Positions 27,491 to 38,914 of a DNA stretch of 64,000 nt are shown here, one piece after another (positions within the stretch are counted from its first letter, which is position 1; every line of letters starts with the position of its first letter). The stretch is from Tachypleus tridentatus (taxonomy: Eukaryota; Arthropoda; Merostomata; Xiphosura; Limulidae), in assembly GCF_004210375.1 (NCBI RefSeq), contig NC_134825.1, positions 73,461,558 to 73,525,557 of the forward strand. Reading direction: 5' to 3'. The notes under the pieces are model-generated. The model ran no database searches, was not told where the DNA came from, and was given only the letters and a program-made list of their open reading frames with translations. The position numbers were made by a program, and so were the translations under genes.

Positions 27491-27905
27491 TGTGCAATAT
27501 TTTAAAAGGCTTAGTAACCTACAGCAAGCAGGATGTGAGTAAAAAGGTCATTGTAACTAGAAGATATAATTGTTTGTTATACATATTTACTGTTCTATGT
27601 TTTAAGAGAAATATGTTTAAGAACTTGTTTGTAAATTGTAATAATGTATATACATGTAAAATGCAAAATACTTGTCCACTAAAATGCAACCAAGACAAAT
27701 CACTTTGTGAAGTCAGTTTTATATTTTTGAATACAGTAACATGAGTGTAGGTGCAATGTGTCATTACAATTTCTTTATATGTAAAAAACAGCTGATATAG
27801 GTAGAGGAGCAAACAATGTCATTGTCAGGTTCACAAAGAAAGAAGGAGGTAACTGACCACCTTACAACTTCTGTAATGATAACCAGGCATGGCTGAAAAG
27901 ATCAG
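27491..27905 (+). repeat. Composite repeat, shorter copy
   Basis: 'tgcaatattttaaaaggctt' and 'ggtcattgtaactagaagat' parallel 'tgcaaaattttaaaaggctt' and 'ggtcacaactagaagagata' at 29,028-29,103. Then 'gaggagcaaacaatgtcatt' and 'caggttcacaaagaaagaag' parallel the 'fold' core at 29,180-29,240. It is an older or truncated member of the composite element at 28,300-29,340. Confidence 0.6.
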
Positions 27906-28339
27906 TATAATAAAAGTAACATACACAAGTTTGTAATGTTATGAGATTTAAGCTGTTTAAACTCAGCATTTGTGTTTTCATGTCATAATCTGTAGTCATT
28001 TTCAAATGAAAAAAACAAACTTGTATTTATTTTCTAATTTTTTATGGTGATCATGATCTCAGACATATTGGCCAGTTAGAGTAGAGGAAGTAAAGATAAA
28101 ATATAAAGTTTTACTTAAAAAAAAGAAAAGAAAAAGGTATTCATGGGGTTGTAAAGATTATACAAATGATATATGATACTTTTTGTATGGAAAATAGTTT
28201 ATTTTTTATCATAACATGAAAATTACTTTACAGTCAAATTAGTAATGAAACTGACAATTCTCACAAACAAATCTTTAGTAAAAATACTTCCTTAAAAGAT
28301 CTGGATTAGTTAATGTGAGGTTTCAGGACAATGGTATAT

Positions 28340-29104
28340 GGCCAAAAGGTCTTATGGTGGCTTTATCATTCAGTAAGGGGGTACTCATTCTTGTTTCCTC
28401 TGTGGTCAACCTTGGATGTCCCTCTATGGACCCAAACACTTCACATCACTCCCTGGACATGTCATGCTCTTGGTACTTTCAACCTTGTTTGCTAATTTAC
28501 ATTCCAACCCTGATACACTTTGTACCCCATGGAGTGGTCTCTTGCTCTTCAAAATTTTCTGGTTGCTCCGTGTCCAGCGTGCTGCACTTCAGAGGGAAGT
28601 GATTGCCTCTTTTCTTGCTACCAAGTTATCTTTTTTTTTTCCTTTACTTCCCACTTGCTTCTATGTATTCAGAAATGATTTGGACTGGTTTTTACCTTTA
28701 TTTTTCTGATCCTGTTCTTTACCTTTCTCGGGTGATTTCATCCATATATACCTTGCCATGTTGGATCTTTTTGATTACTTCTTCCTGGCTGGCACAGATA
28801 TAGTATTTATAGCTGCTTCAGCTTGATCTATTGTATTTGTTCTGAATTGATTTTTTTCTTCAACTACCTATTGATGGCTCATATGAAATGTTTTTCCTTT
28901 TCATCATTTTCATATCCTTTCATCTCCCATCTTTATTCCTGGATGGAGTTAGATGGCCTTCTGTGTTCCATGCATGTTCAGCGATGCTACATTGCCTCAA
29001 AGGCTTCTTTTGCTTCATATCATCTATGTGCAAAATTTTAAAAGGCTTGACAACCTACAACAGGCAACAGCGAAGTACAAAGGTCACAACTAGAAGAGAT
29101 AATT
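28340..29104 (+). pseudogene. Degenerate retroelement pol fragment, possibly DIRS-like
   Basis: Reading frames on the + strand break every 60-100 codons, but the conceptual fragments have a protein-like composition ('PMEWSLALQNF', 'LWTQTLHITPWTCHALGTFN'). The spacing resembles the RNase H to recombinase region of DIRS-type elements as I remember it. That is a weak match. The 3' end joins the 'fold' repeat. It is certainly not a host gene; the class is uncertain. Confidence 0.4.
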
Positions 29105-29105
29105 A

Positions 29106-29340
29106 GTGATGTCGAGAAACCCACTTGTTGAGAAATTTATATGCAAAAACGGCTCGTTTGGGTTGAGAAAATATTTTACATAGAAGAGCGAACAACGTTT
29201 CGACCTTCTTCGGTCATCGTCAGGTTGACAAAGAAAGAGGTAACTGACCGGAAGCTGACCACGTGTTGGAAAGGGGTTGTGTAACTGAGTGTCGGAATGT
29301 AGAGGGCGGTGTTAGATATTTGAATATATAATTTTATTTA
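29106..29340 (+). repeat. 'Fold' interspersed repeat
   Basis: It contains 'gatgtcgagaaacccacttg', 'gcgaacaacgtttcgacctt', 'cttcggtcatcgtcaggttg' and 'aaagaaagaggtaactgacc'. Related copies lie at 21.3, 27.8, 13.5 and 51.1 kb. There is no coding capacity. I recall this consensus as abundant in chelicerate genomes, but could not check it. Confidence 0.7.
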
Positions 29341-29687
29341 TTTTATTATTTTAATATAGGTATATTAATATAGGCATCACTGTTTTGCAGTTGATTTGTG
29401 TTATATATATTCATGTGAATTAATTGCATTCTCTTATTTTGAAATTTTTTAAAAGTTGAATAAATATTTTAGTTTTAATATTTTATTTCTAAAGTGAAAA
29501 TTTTGATCTCCTGTGGTATTCTCTTATAAGCATTGGTATTAACTAATTTTAAAATTGTCAAACTTCAGACTGTGGACTTTTCTCCTTTATTAGCTAATTG
29601 TTTTGACATCAATATATTGTAGTGTTGTTTCGTACCAGTAGCCTGTATTTAAGCTTTTACGTATATGACAAATTTTTGGTTTTCTAG

Positions 29688-29809
29688 GAATGTCTTTCAA
29701 AATCTGCTGTAAAAACAAAATTTGAACAACATACTCAACAGGGTAAGGCCATCATCAAAGCTTTGCAACATATAATGGAATTAGCTTTTGTGAATTCTCA
29801 TAAGAAAAA
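29688..29809 (+). CDS. Marf/MFN: Mitofusin exon 9 (HR1 start)
   Basis: The exon follows 'gttttctag' and ends before 'gtaagt' two bases into a codon. It encodes 'ECLSKSAVKTKFEQHTQQGK' and then a helical stretch to 'LAFVNSHKK'. In mitofusins this is the start of heptad-repeat region 1, which packs against the GTPase domain. Confidence 0.94.
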
Positions 29810-30495
29810 GTAAGTAAAAATGTTTAATCCTAGAATTATTAATGGGGTTCTTGTATCTCATCAATTAAAAAAGTTCCTAGTTTGTTTATTTATCATATTG
29901 CTTGTGGGTCCAATAATTCAGTAGTTTTGAGGTTTCTATAATGTACGAGTTGCACAAAATAATTTAAAATGTACAATCAGTATTCAGTTTAGTCTCAGCA
30001 TTTACTTCTTGGATCCCAGTGTGTATGTTACATAAAAACTGAGTGATTTTGTCAAGTATGTTTTGCTAATTTCTTTACACTGATTCTTGTAACAAATAAA
30101 AACATCAAATTACTTAACCCTTTGAACCCTACAAGCCAGAAATCCAGCCTAATGGAGAGATGTATGTGCCTGAAAGGCCAGTTTTCCAGCCTGACCATCT
30201 ACCAGTATAACAGGGCAGGTCAGTAAAATTGCCAGTGCTAAATTATTGCTTACTTGGCACACACCTCGGAATCTACTGGAATTTCTTTTCTAAAAATAGA
30301 CTGACTCTTAGTTGTTGTTGCATTTACAGTTTGAAAGTGAAAGTAATTTTTAACATTTTAAGGATATTTTAACATTGTTTTGATAGCATTGTCATCTTGA
30401 AATATAAGATTCTAACCAGACAGTCAAGTGAGACAAAAAGAAAATGTAAAAACACCAGATAGCAGTTATGTAAATTGTGAAAAAGACAAAGATTT

Positions 30496-32170
30496 ATGGC
30501 CACCCAGGTTAGGAAATTGTTGGAGTCTGATTCAGAGAACATTCTAGACAGTGACTATTATGGCAATGACTTTGAAAGCGAATATAGTAATATCAAGACT
30601 TCTGGTAACAAGTTACCTGTTCATCATTGTGTTCCTGATGATTGTCAGTCGACTTGGTCAACTAAAATTACTTCATTTTCGGGCACAGATGCTGAATTCA
30701 AACTGTTGGAAATGTTGATCCATCTTGAATTGAATTTCAAGCGAGAGTATGCTGCTGGTTTGTTGTTTTTTTTTCATTGTTTTGGAAGGAATCTACATGG
30801 AACCTAATCAAACAGGAAACACTGTCAAGCTGAATATGTAAAAGAAGTAATATCTAACAGCTACTGTGCTAAATTGTTTGATCTGGTTACTGTTCTTGAA
30901 CTAAAAGCTCTACTTGGGTGTTGACATACCATTGAAATACTGATCTACAAAGATAGGTACAAGATGTATTGGAAGAAGAAGGATAGCTGGATTATTTCTA
31001 CACCTGAATTTGGTAAGGTTTTCATTTGAGATCTATTTCTAGTTACCTTGTCAGTGTTGCACTGCATAAATGAAAGAGATCCAAATGATGACAAGTCAAA
31101 ATATACAAGAGCAGATCAATGTTTGACATCATTGTGGCCAACAATATTGTGTTTACTGATTGTACACTGTCACTGGATGAAGGAATGTTACTCACATAAA
31201 GTGTGCTGAGCATCAAGTAATATATCAAAGACAAACCAATCAAATGGGGTCTGAAAACATGTCTTTCATGTAAAAACAAAAGTGGATACTTTATGAATGG
31301 GGAGATGTATATGGGAAAAGTTGATGTGGATCCACCATTGGAGACAGTCCTGGGTGTGAGAGGGTGTTTGGTGGCTCGGTTGTGTAATCCGTTTGAAGAA
31401 CAAAATCACTGCATATTTGCTGATAAGTTTTGCAATTCTGTAAATGTTGCACAGTTCTTTCTGGAGAAACAAGATATACAATTGTGTGGTACGTCTTTTA
31501 TTAATGGGAAGAAATTTTCTAAGGAACTTGTCAAAAGGAAAATTGACTGTGGTTCTTATTAATTGTTGTACAATGGTAAGATAGCTGCAGTTGTGTGGTG
31601 TGACAAAAAGCCAATTTACTATTTGGCTATCAAGTATATCAGTGATGCTGATGTAATAGTGTTGTGCTATGACAGCAAGAAACACAAATGAATGTCAGCG
31701 TCATGCTCAGCTTTAGTGAAGATCTGTAATAACTGTGATTGCCACTGACAAGAACAATCAGATAGTTATTATAGATCTTGTCAGTGGCATTCACAAAGTT
31801 ATTTCAATTCTTCACTAAAGCTGAGCATGACACTGACATTCATTTGTGTTTCTTGCTGTCATAGCACAACACTATTACATGAGCATCACTGATATACTTT
31901 ATTGCCAAAAAGTAAATTGGCTTTTCGTAATAACTACGTGATTGCCACTGACAAGAACAATCAGATGATGAAGCTGCAAAGATGCAGGCACCATTACAAG
32001 TGGCCAAGACAGTTTCTGGTGAAAATCTTTGTCTGGTGTACCTATAATGCTTATGTAATATAAAATTGCTACAAACCACACAAGGAAACTGGAAGGAGTA
32101 TTCATACCTTCTATATGTTTGTTCAAAAACTCTGTCATGAATTAGTAGAGATACTCTGTTGCACTCAAGT
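30496..32170 (+). pseudogene. piggyBac transposase, inactivated
   Basis: The frame opens at 30,496 with an acidic N-terminus (103 codons) and then breaks. Downstream pieces keep the family order: 'DKFCNSVNVAQFFLEKQDIQ' and 'LCGTSFINGKKFSKELVKRK' (31,293-31,562), 'AAVVWCDKKPIYYLAIKYIS', then 'ATDKNNQMMKLQ' and 'WPRQFLVKIFVWCTYNAYVI' (about 31,940-32,060). These match the piggyBac catalytic core, although I did not place each acidic residue. Multiple stops, frameshifts and an inverted duplication rule out function. Confidence 0.85.
31606..31925. repeat. Long foldback (inverted repeat) inside piggyBac
   Basis: The left arm (about 31,606-31,755) and right arm (about 31,774-31,925) are inverted copies of about 150 bp around a spacer of roughly 18 bp. 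For example 'aaagccaatttact' pairs with 'agtaaattggcttt', and 'gattgccactgacaag' with 'cttgtcagtggcattc'. The right arm is an inverted copy of transposase sequence. Homology to the 57.4-kb copy starts at this centre. Confidence 0.85.
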
Positions 32171-33871
32171 TACTGCATCATGCTGAAAGCCTGGTTCAGA
32201 TGAGATAAAACTGTGGGATCTGGCAATGAGAACTGTTTTGAGGCTTATCATTCCAAAGTTCAATTGTTGTGATAAATTAGTGAACTTGTAGCATCAGTGA
32301 TGATATGCTTAAAGAAATGTTATGAATAACTCAATTCATTCTTTTGTACTATGAACCCAAAATTATGTATTATAACATTTTGGGGAGTTGCCTAGTAAGA
32401 TTTTCTTAGTTTTCAAATGAAAAATAAATGTTTTCCAGAATGGTTACAAATTGTTAGGAGGGGGAGCAGGATCATGGTACTGAAAGGAGTGGGGAACCTG
32501 AGGTTCAAAGGGTTAATATGATGCAACATGTGAACTCTGCCAGTTGTCAACAGTGTTGTAATAACAAGTTGGTAATTTGAAGTTTAAACTTGATTTTATG
32601 TTTCATGACATTTTAAACCATAAATTGGTACAATAGAGAATGTATGAAATGTTAAGTTTTCAGTTTCTAAATATTGTATATTCTAAACCTTATCATTAAA
32701 TGCATTGTTTATACTTCAAAATACCTTTAAGAATTACATTGAAATTGGAGATATAATACTAACTTCTTAAATATTATTTCATTTCATGTAAAGAACACTT
32801 ATGATTTTAATGTATGTATATTTGTTTTTCCTAATGTTATCTAAACTAGTTTAGAAATCAAATCTTGAACTTTTTTTTATTCACACAGGTGTAAAAACAT
32901 TATGGAATTAATATTTGAAAGAAGCTGCCTATAATATTATAAATACTTTGAATTGTGTGAATTATAATTAAGTATATTGTTAACAGAAAGGAAAAAATGG
33001 AAATGAGAAAAGAGCATAAAGATAAATTAGAGTTTACCCAGCAACAGCTGCACTTATTAACTGATGAAGTGAAACACCATATTGGGCATTTAGTACACAA
33101 AGTTGAACAGCAGGTAGCAAAAGCATTAAATGAAGAGATCCATCGGTTAAACGTTCTTGTTAATGAGTTTGAAAGACCTTTCCATCCAGATAATTTGGTT
33201 CTTAGTGTCTATAAAAAGGTATGGACATGATTTTTTTTTATTATTTCTTCATTTCAGTAGTGCACTCAATTTTTCTGGTATAAATTGTTGTCTGCATTTT
33301 TTGTATATCACATTAGAAATGTAAGTGTATTTTTAACAACTTTGTTATGCTATAGGCTGTTACAGCAAATCTGTTTATTTTCTGTATGCAATAAAAACAT
33401 CTTAATTCTGTGGTTATGGACACTCCTGTTCTATGCATCTCTTAAAATTTCATTTTTTTACATTCACAATTCAATTAACCAATCTTACAATCAATGAATG
33501 CCAGGGAAATTAGCATTAACATTTACATTGTATTTCAAAGTATTGTATTATTTAAGCTTTAATTCCTCTATTTTAAAATGAAACCTTAAAGAAAAATTCT
33601 TAATCTTCCAAGTAACTGCAGACTTTTACAGAACTTTTTAACTTTGTAATTTGAATACTTCTTGATGTACTCTAGCCTTCCAGGTATAAATAAATTATAG
33701 GTTAATTTCTCTATTTTCACATTCTTCTTTCAAGTTTGTAGGTCATGTTTGGAGAAAAATTACTTGGAACTCTTGATAGATGCATGTTCACTTTCTATGT
33801 ATAGAATGTTAATTTTTCATCTCATTATACTAAGTTGAGCTAAATATTTGTTAACAATAGAAAAATCACAT
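31757..33871 (+). repeat. Duplicated mitofusin segment A (original)
   Basis: The segment runs from the piggyBac foldback centre through mitofusin exon 10 to 'aaaaatcacat' at 33,871. It recurs at 57,407-59,376 in the same orientation. Homology ends sharply on both sides. Confidence 0.92.
32987..33218 (+). CDS. Marf/MFN: Mitofusin exon 10 (HR1)
   Basis: The exon follows 'ttgttaacag' and ends before 'gtatgg' at a codon boundary (codon 481). It encodes a long charged helix: 'KEKMEMRKEHKDKLEFTQQQ', then 'EVKHHIGHLVHKVEQQVAKA' and 'RPFHPDNLVLSVYKK'. This is the body of HR1. In the family it is followed by about 90-100 residues and then the two membrane-spanning helices. That continuation was not found in the window. 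Splicing directly to the exon at 62,365 would be out of frame (stop at the third codon), so at least one exon is missing. Confidence 0.94.
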
Positions 33872-34318
33872 CTAATTCTGCCTAAGAGAATTTCAAGCGA
33901 CCCGGCTTTTGAGGGTTCTCTATTGCTCAGAATTTAACTGTTTGGCTTTCTGTCTGTTATAAATTACAAACACAGTCCACACACACAAAGTTACAACGCA
34001 CCGTATTGGCCTTCTTCCAAAGCAGCTAATGTTCTTTCCAAGCAACTTCTTGTTGGATTCCCAAAACGAGCATACAAATAATCCTAATAGTAGATAAAAC
34101 ACATCCTTTAAATATATAAATAGTGGCAACCCAAATAAATGTTATTTCAAAGCACACCAATTAAATCCAAATTAAGCAACAAGTTCGATTCATTCGAACA
34201 ATCACTACTAACAGAAACATGATTAATATAGTAAGGAAGTTCAAATGTTTTATGTATATTCATTTCACACTTTACATCAAACTATTTTGCTTTGCTTTAT
34301 ATCAAATGAGCCTTGAAA
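33872..34318. repeat. Duplicated CGL-side segment B
   Basis: It begins 'ctaattctgcctaagagaat' and ends 'gagccttgaaat'. The same ~450 bp, with about a few per cent difference, is at 56,961-57,406 next to the rest of the CGL gene. No coding sequence is recognised in it. Confidence 0.92.
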
Positions 34319-34465
34319 TATTGTTGTTTTATTTAAATTTATTTTTTTGTAGATCTAGCAATTAAAGTATGAAAATTAAAACCATTCTTAGGCCTACTAA
34401 ACGTTTTATCTTCTCCATCTTATGTTGTTCGAACAATCTTTTTATTCACATTACCATTAGATTTC

Positions 34466-34600
34466 ATGTGTGAAGTTTGCTTCATCAAATCAGTGTCCTA
34501 GTTCAAGTTGATGTGTGAAGTTGACTTCATCAGGTCAGTGTCCTAGTTCAAGTTGTTGTGTGAAGTTGACTTCATCAGGTCAGTGTCAGTGTTCTAGTAC
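34466..34600. repeat. 45-bp tandem repeat, three units
   Basis: Units start at 34,466, 34,511 and 34,556 with 'tgtgtgaagttgacttcatc' and continue 'ggtcagtgtcctagttcaag'. Each unit contains the near-palindrome 'gaagttgacttc'. The array lies in the predicted first intron of the CGL gene. Confidence 0.88.
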
Positions 34601-35073
34601 ACTTTTCTCGATTTCTCAGACACCATTGACACATAAATATTTACTTCTTAGCGTAGAATTTGATTTAATCAAATTGTTCAATTCTGTGGAATAGCTGCGT
34701 GAGGAACAATTTACACAATTTGTACTTGAGAAACGATTTCATTTACGACACACACACATCTATAGATATAACTCCAGTGGAAGTGATATTAACATCCAGT
34801 TTTCAAGTTGACCAGAAAGAAATTGGGAAACTGAGTGAGTTACAAAGGGGTGTCATTTTGAGCATTCAAATGACTCACTCAAATAAAAAGTATTCAGATA
34901 AATGACTCTATATTTTAACAAAAAACACACTTTACCGAAAAAGATACAAAACCTCACCTATCAATAATGTTTAGCCACAAAGTTGCGGAGTTAAGGTGGT
35001 TGGCTGAAGGGCGTTCCATTTGCACAAAATAATAGAAGTAATCACATTCAGACAGCACCACCCTAAGTTACTT

Positions 35074-35251
35074 CAATGACGTGAAAATCTGACTTTGTGT
35101 CATACTGTTATACAGAATAAAACCATCAATGACGTGAAATCTGACTTTACGTGTCTTACTGTTGTACAGAACAAAACCATCAATGACGTGAAAATCTGAC
35201 TTTACGTGTCTTACTGTTGTGCAAAAGAACACACTTAATGACGTGAAAATC
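35074..35251. repeat. ~54-bp tandem repeat with TGACGTGA cores
   Basis: Units start at 35,074, 35,127, 35,181 and about 35,235. Each begins 'caatgacgtgaaa' (the last 'ttaatgacgtgaaa'), followed in the complete ones by 'tctgactttacgtgtcttac'. TGACGTG is the core of ATF/XBP1-type bZIP sites. Whether these sites are used is unknown. The array sits about 450-600 bp inside the CGL intron from exon 1. Confidence 0.85.
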
Positions 35252-35695
35252 TTTTTCTTCACATAAATCAACATAAAGCTATAGAGAGATAGAGTTTTAA
35301 AAGTTTTTTTTCTTAATTATTCATTGTATTATGCTTTGATTTAGTTTGATAGCTTAGGATTTTGCGGCTTAAGCTGTTTATATGAAAAAACCCAAATCGG
35401 ATATTATTTTGTTTGGTTGATGATTAGAGGTGTACACGTACATGGTGGGTGGATTCTCTGACAGAAAAGTGTTGTATTTAGTTACATCATCGACACAACT
35501 ATTCATCAATATGTTATCAAATATTCATACAACGCCGAAACGAGAAGTGGTTATTCCAACACTACCTGCGTTATAAGGATCTTTATCGCTTAGTCATAAA
35601 TACATTATCTATGTGTGTGTATATATAGATACATATAAATTAAGAAAGATATAATGACTTAAAATGACATTTTATCGATAGCATTTTAAACTTAC

Positions 35696-35857
35696 CATAG
35701 GTTCATTTTCTTTACAAGCAAACGTAACTGATGTTACAATGGGTGTGACTAAAGCTCGTGACCTCCACTCTGTTGGATCATGACCTGCGTGAATTGCCTT
35801 TGTTGCTAGCCGTGTGTCCGATAAAAACTTCTTCACATTTGCATCCTTATTAAACAT
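35696..35857 (-). CDS. CTH: Cystathionine gamma-lyase exon with start codon
   Basis: CGL is a cytosolic PLP enzyme that splits cystathionine to cysteine and can make H2S from cysteine. On the - strand the exon has ATG at 35,857-35,855, 54 codons, and ends at 35,696 before 'gtaagt'. It encodes 'LATKAIHAGHDPTEWRSRAL' and 'VTPIVTSVTF', the N-terminal arm that reaches into the partner active site in this fold. An alternative is the related cystathionine gamma-synthase/beta-lyase family, but the block and the later exons fit animal CGL best. The next exon should lie at lower coordinates on this strand, but none is found there. The remaining exons are at 43.7-55.3 kb, on the upstream side, so the gene is permuted in this sequence. 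Confidence 0.85.
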
Positions 35858-36077
35858 TTTAACTGGTCAGTATGTTAAGTTAACACGTTAACCGGTAAGC
35901 GTTGTTGTTAAACCGACGTTTCACAATTTTACTAACTCAACTGACTAAACATTGAAAATGCACGAATATAAGATAACACGATGCCTATATATGAACTAAT
36001 TTGGAGCGCAGGAAATTACAACATGATAACGTTATTATCTGATATAAGCACAATGCCCCAGGCCCACCCCAGTAGGA
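35858..36077 (-). promoter_or_regulatory. Sequence upstream of CGL exon 1
   Basis: These 220 bp separate the CGL start codon from the breakpoint where duplicated mitofusin DNA begins. They include 'gttaacacgttaaccggtaa' and 'gataacgttattatc'. The 5' UTR and part of the promoter would be here, but no core element is certain. The natural upstream sequence beyond 36,077 is absent from the window. Confidence 0.35.
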
Positions 36078-38914
36078 CAGAAATATAAACTAGTTTAATC
36101 TAGATTATGCAAGATCATGAGACAGTTCAAAGGGACATTAGATGATTCATTTAATTGAGATAACCCTTCATCTAAAAGCGAGAAAAAATTCAAAGTATTA
36201 AAACCAAACTAAATGTATCCTGTCATATTCAAACACCTATTTAACAAAAATTATGAACAAAATCATATTTAGCAATACAAACTACTTTATCAGGTAAACC
36301 ATTCTACCAGGTGGTATACCTCTGGCTGAAAAATTATATATTTTGCTGAGCAACGAGTCTTATCACAAAGTTTACACTTTTTCTTCCTAATTTATAGTAT
36401 TTGAGTTTTGATTTATGTTCTTTAATGTGATTGTTTTGTCACCTGTAATTCTTCTTTCCTAGAGATAGAACAAGTCCAAAACTTCACATCTTTCTGCCTA
36501 GATATATATATATATGTATTTTATATTAGGCATTATCTAAGTAGTAACCTTTTTCTGAACTTTTCAAACTTCTTTATCTTTTCTGTAGTACATGAATTAA
36601 ACCTGTTAACAATTTTCCAAATGTAGCTTCATGATAGTTATATATACAATTACCACCTTATTATTCAATTAGAATAGAAAAGGGACTTCTAGGATTTAAT
36701 TTCCATAAATAGATTCCAGAATTTTATTTGTTTTTGCACAACTAAATATTTAGCTTAAGATTTCAAGCAGTGCTCAATGTTAATGGTTGTCAGATTGCCA
36801 AAGAAGAATGAAAATTTGTTTGGGATAACTGAATTATGTATTTCAATCATAAGTGTAAATAAAATCATGGATGTAATATTCGTTCTTATTTATAATAAGT
36901 TAAATAAATCAATCTAGAGCAAAATTTACAAAGAATAAGCTTCAATTTGTTATTTTCATTGTTGAGGCATTATGTATTTACTTCTGTATTGGCTCCGTTT
37001 TCTACAAGGTAGTGTACGTTAGGGACATTATAAAAAATGTGCGGTTTTAGTTTTTGGGAACATCTTGCACAATTTTGTTTTAATCAATTATTTGTATTCT
37101 TCATACCTTGTGAAGAGTTCACAATATGGCTAACTGATCACACACTTCTGTGAACTTGCTGCTTTAGTATTTTTAAAATACTATGAATTGAATGGTTTAG
37201 AACAAAAATATAAATCAGAAATTCTTGAAAGCAAGAAATATGAGGAGAGGTTGGAAAAGTGTTTATTGAGACTTGTAAAGATAAACATTATTAATTTAAA
37301 GTTTATAGTTAATAGTGTAGGAGTTTAACTAAAGTAGTTTTTGATGTTACCAACTAAACATTCATAACTTTTGTAACTAGAAACATTCTCTTGTCGGTTT
37401 TAGCACAATCCTCATGCAAAGGCTCATTAAGTTATCTATTTGCTTTTAAAAACTAGTGCTGTATTAAAGAATCGGTAAAGAAAGAAAAAAATTCTAAGTT
37501 GTTGAGTGGCCAAGTACATTTTAAATTTATAACCTTCAGGAAACTGAGAACAAGTTTCAAGTAAATGAAATTTACCTCTCATTTGCCTGAATGGACAAGT
37601 ACATTCTCACATAAATGTCAAATTCTGTAAGACTTTTACAAGAAAACACATCTATGTTCTTCCATCCACCATTGACATGGTTTTCTCACATAAAAGATGT
37701 TATAGTGCTTCAAAAAATTTACATACACCATTGTACAGTTCTTTGTATTAACTTATTTTATAATGAGGCCTAATCACTAGGACAATCAAGGCTCTTTTAA
37801 ATAATAAAAAATTATGCTAAATACAATTTTTACTACCTTCTTAGAATTCTCACTGACTGCAGATACAATTGTTCAAAAACTATCCATACTTATTATTCTA
37901 AACAGGGAAGTGCGTATGTATTATAAGTCACAGCCTTCTGTTATTAAGCCAATTTCTTATTCATTTTGTGACTTTTTTCTTATCTCTCTTGTGAGCAAAC
38001 AATCTGTGTATTAATTCTACATGAAATGTATATACATGCATGTTAACATCTTGCAAAACTTGGAAACTAGAAGGAAATCTATTATATCATAGTATAACAA
38101 CAATGCAAAACAAGCTGCTGTCAAAATCAGTTGATTTCCTGAAATGTCATAAGTGTAAAAAATAAGGTTTTGTTGGTTTCAGTTATCAGTTATAGAGCAT
38201 TTCCTTTAGTTTAATCATTTTTAACTTAGATATATGGTATACACTAATACCATTTATGGTAAATATGCTCATGAGTAGTTTCAAACATAAGTATTTGCAA
38301 ACTTCTAATGAAACAAGCTTATCCATAAGAACTGGGTGTTTAATTGATAAAAATAATTATCTGTGAGCATTGAGTAGTTTCACATATAATAATTTATTGT
38401 ACTAAAATTATTTCCACTTGGTAGACACAGCAGATATCCTGATATGGCTTTGCTACAAACACAGACTTTATTATTTTTAATTCAAGTTTTTGCAGCTTAG
38501 TCAATTAATTTGACAATTCTTGAAATTGACAAACTAATAAAAATGAGGTTTTTCTGGTTATTACTGTTTTTGATTATCCCATTTATCCATAAAGTGTGTG
38601 TTTATAATTGGATAGTGACTCAGTTGTTGAAACAAGTAGGGTGTAAGCCAGCAAGAAATAGTAATAAAGTGTGTGTATAAATCATGATAATGACTTGGCT
38701 TTTGCCACATGTAAAGTTGGGTCTAATCCAGTGAGGTTAAGTTCTTGTATATAAAACACAATAGTTACTTAACTGTTGACACATGTGAAGTCAGGTCTAA
38801 ACTAGTAAGAAAGATTAATTATGTTTATATGAGACAGGGTAATGATTTAAGAGTTATGAAAAGTTAAGTGTAACATAAGCAAATAACAAATTAATTTATT
38901 CTTGTTATCTTTAG

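Larger units (their letters stand above)
24301..29687 (+). other. Mitofusin intron 8 (longest)
   Basis: A GT-AG intron of 5.4 kb. Most of it is plain AT-rich DNA. Its 3' half (27.5-29.3 kb) holds two copies of a composite repeat: a degenerate retroelement reading-frame end followed by the 'fold' repeat. Confidence 0.65.
30114..32516 (+). mobile_element. piggyBac-like transposon with both ends and TTAA flanks
   Basis: The left boundary is TTAA at 30,114-30,117 followed by 'ccctttgaaccct'. The right boundary is 'aggttcaaaggg' followed by TTAA at 32,513-32,516. TTAA target duplication and CCCTTTG-type inverted ends are diagnostic of piggyBac. The body of about 2.4 kb carries a broken transposase and an internal foldback. 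Its 3' part (from 31,757) is duplicated at 57,407-58,024. Confidence 0.92.
29810..32986 (+). other. Mitofusin intron 9
   Basis: A GT-AG intron of 3.2 kb. Nearly all of it is occupied by the piggyBac element at 30,118-32,512. Confidence 0.8.

Noticed and set aside
28315-29106. Several overlapping reading frames of 66-103 codons as possible host exons.
   Set aside because: They are short and overlapping, with no splice logic, and read best as one frame-broken retroelement fragment.
33872-34318. Segment B as a transposable element that simply inserted twice.
   Set aside because: There are no terminal repeats or target duplication, and each copy directly abuts mitofusin segment A or A' at a sharp edge. 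It behaves as part of the rearrangement.
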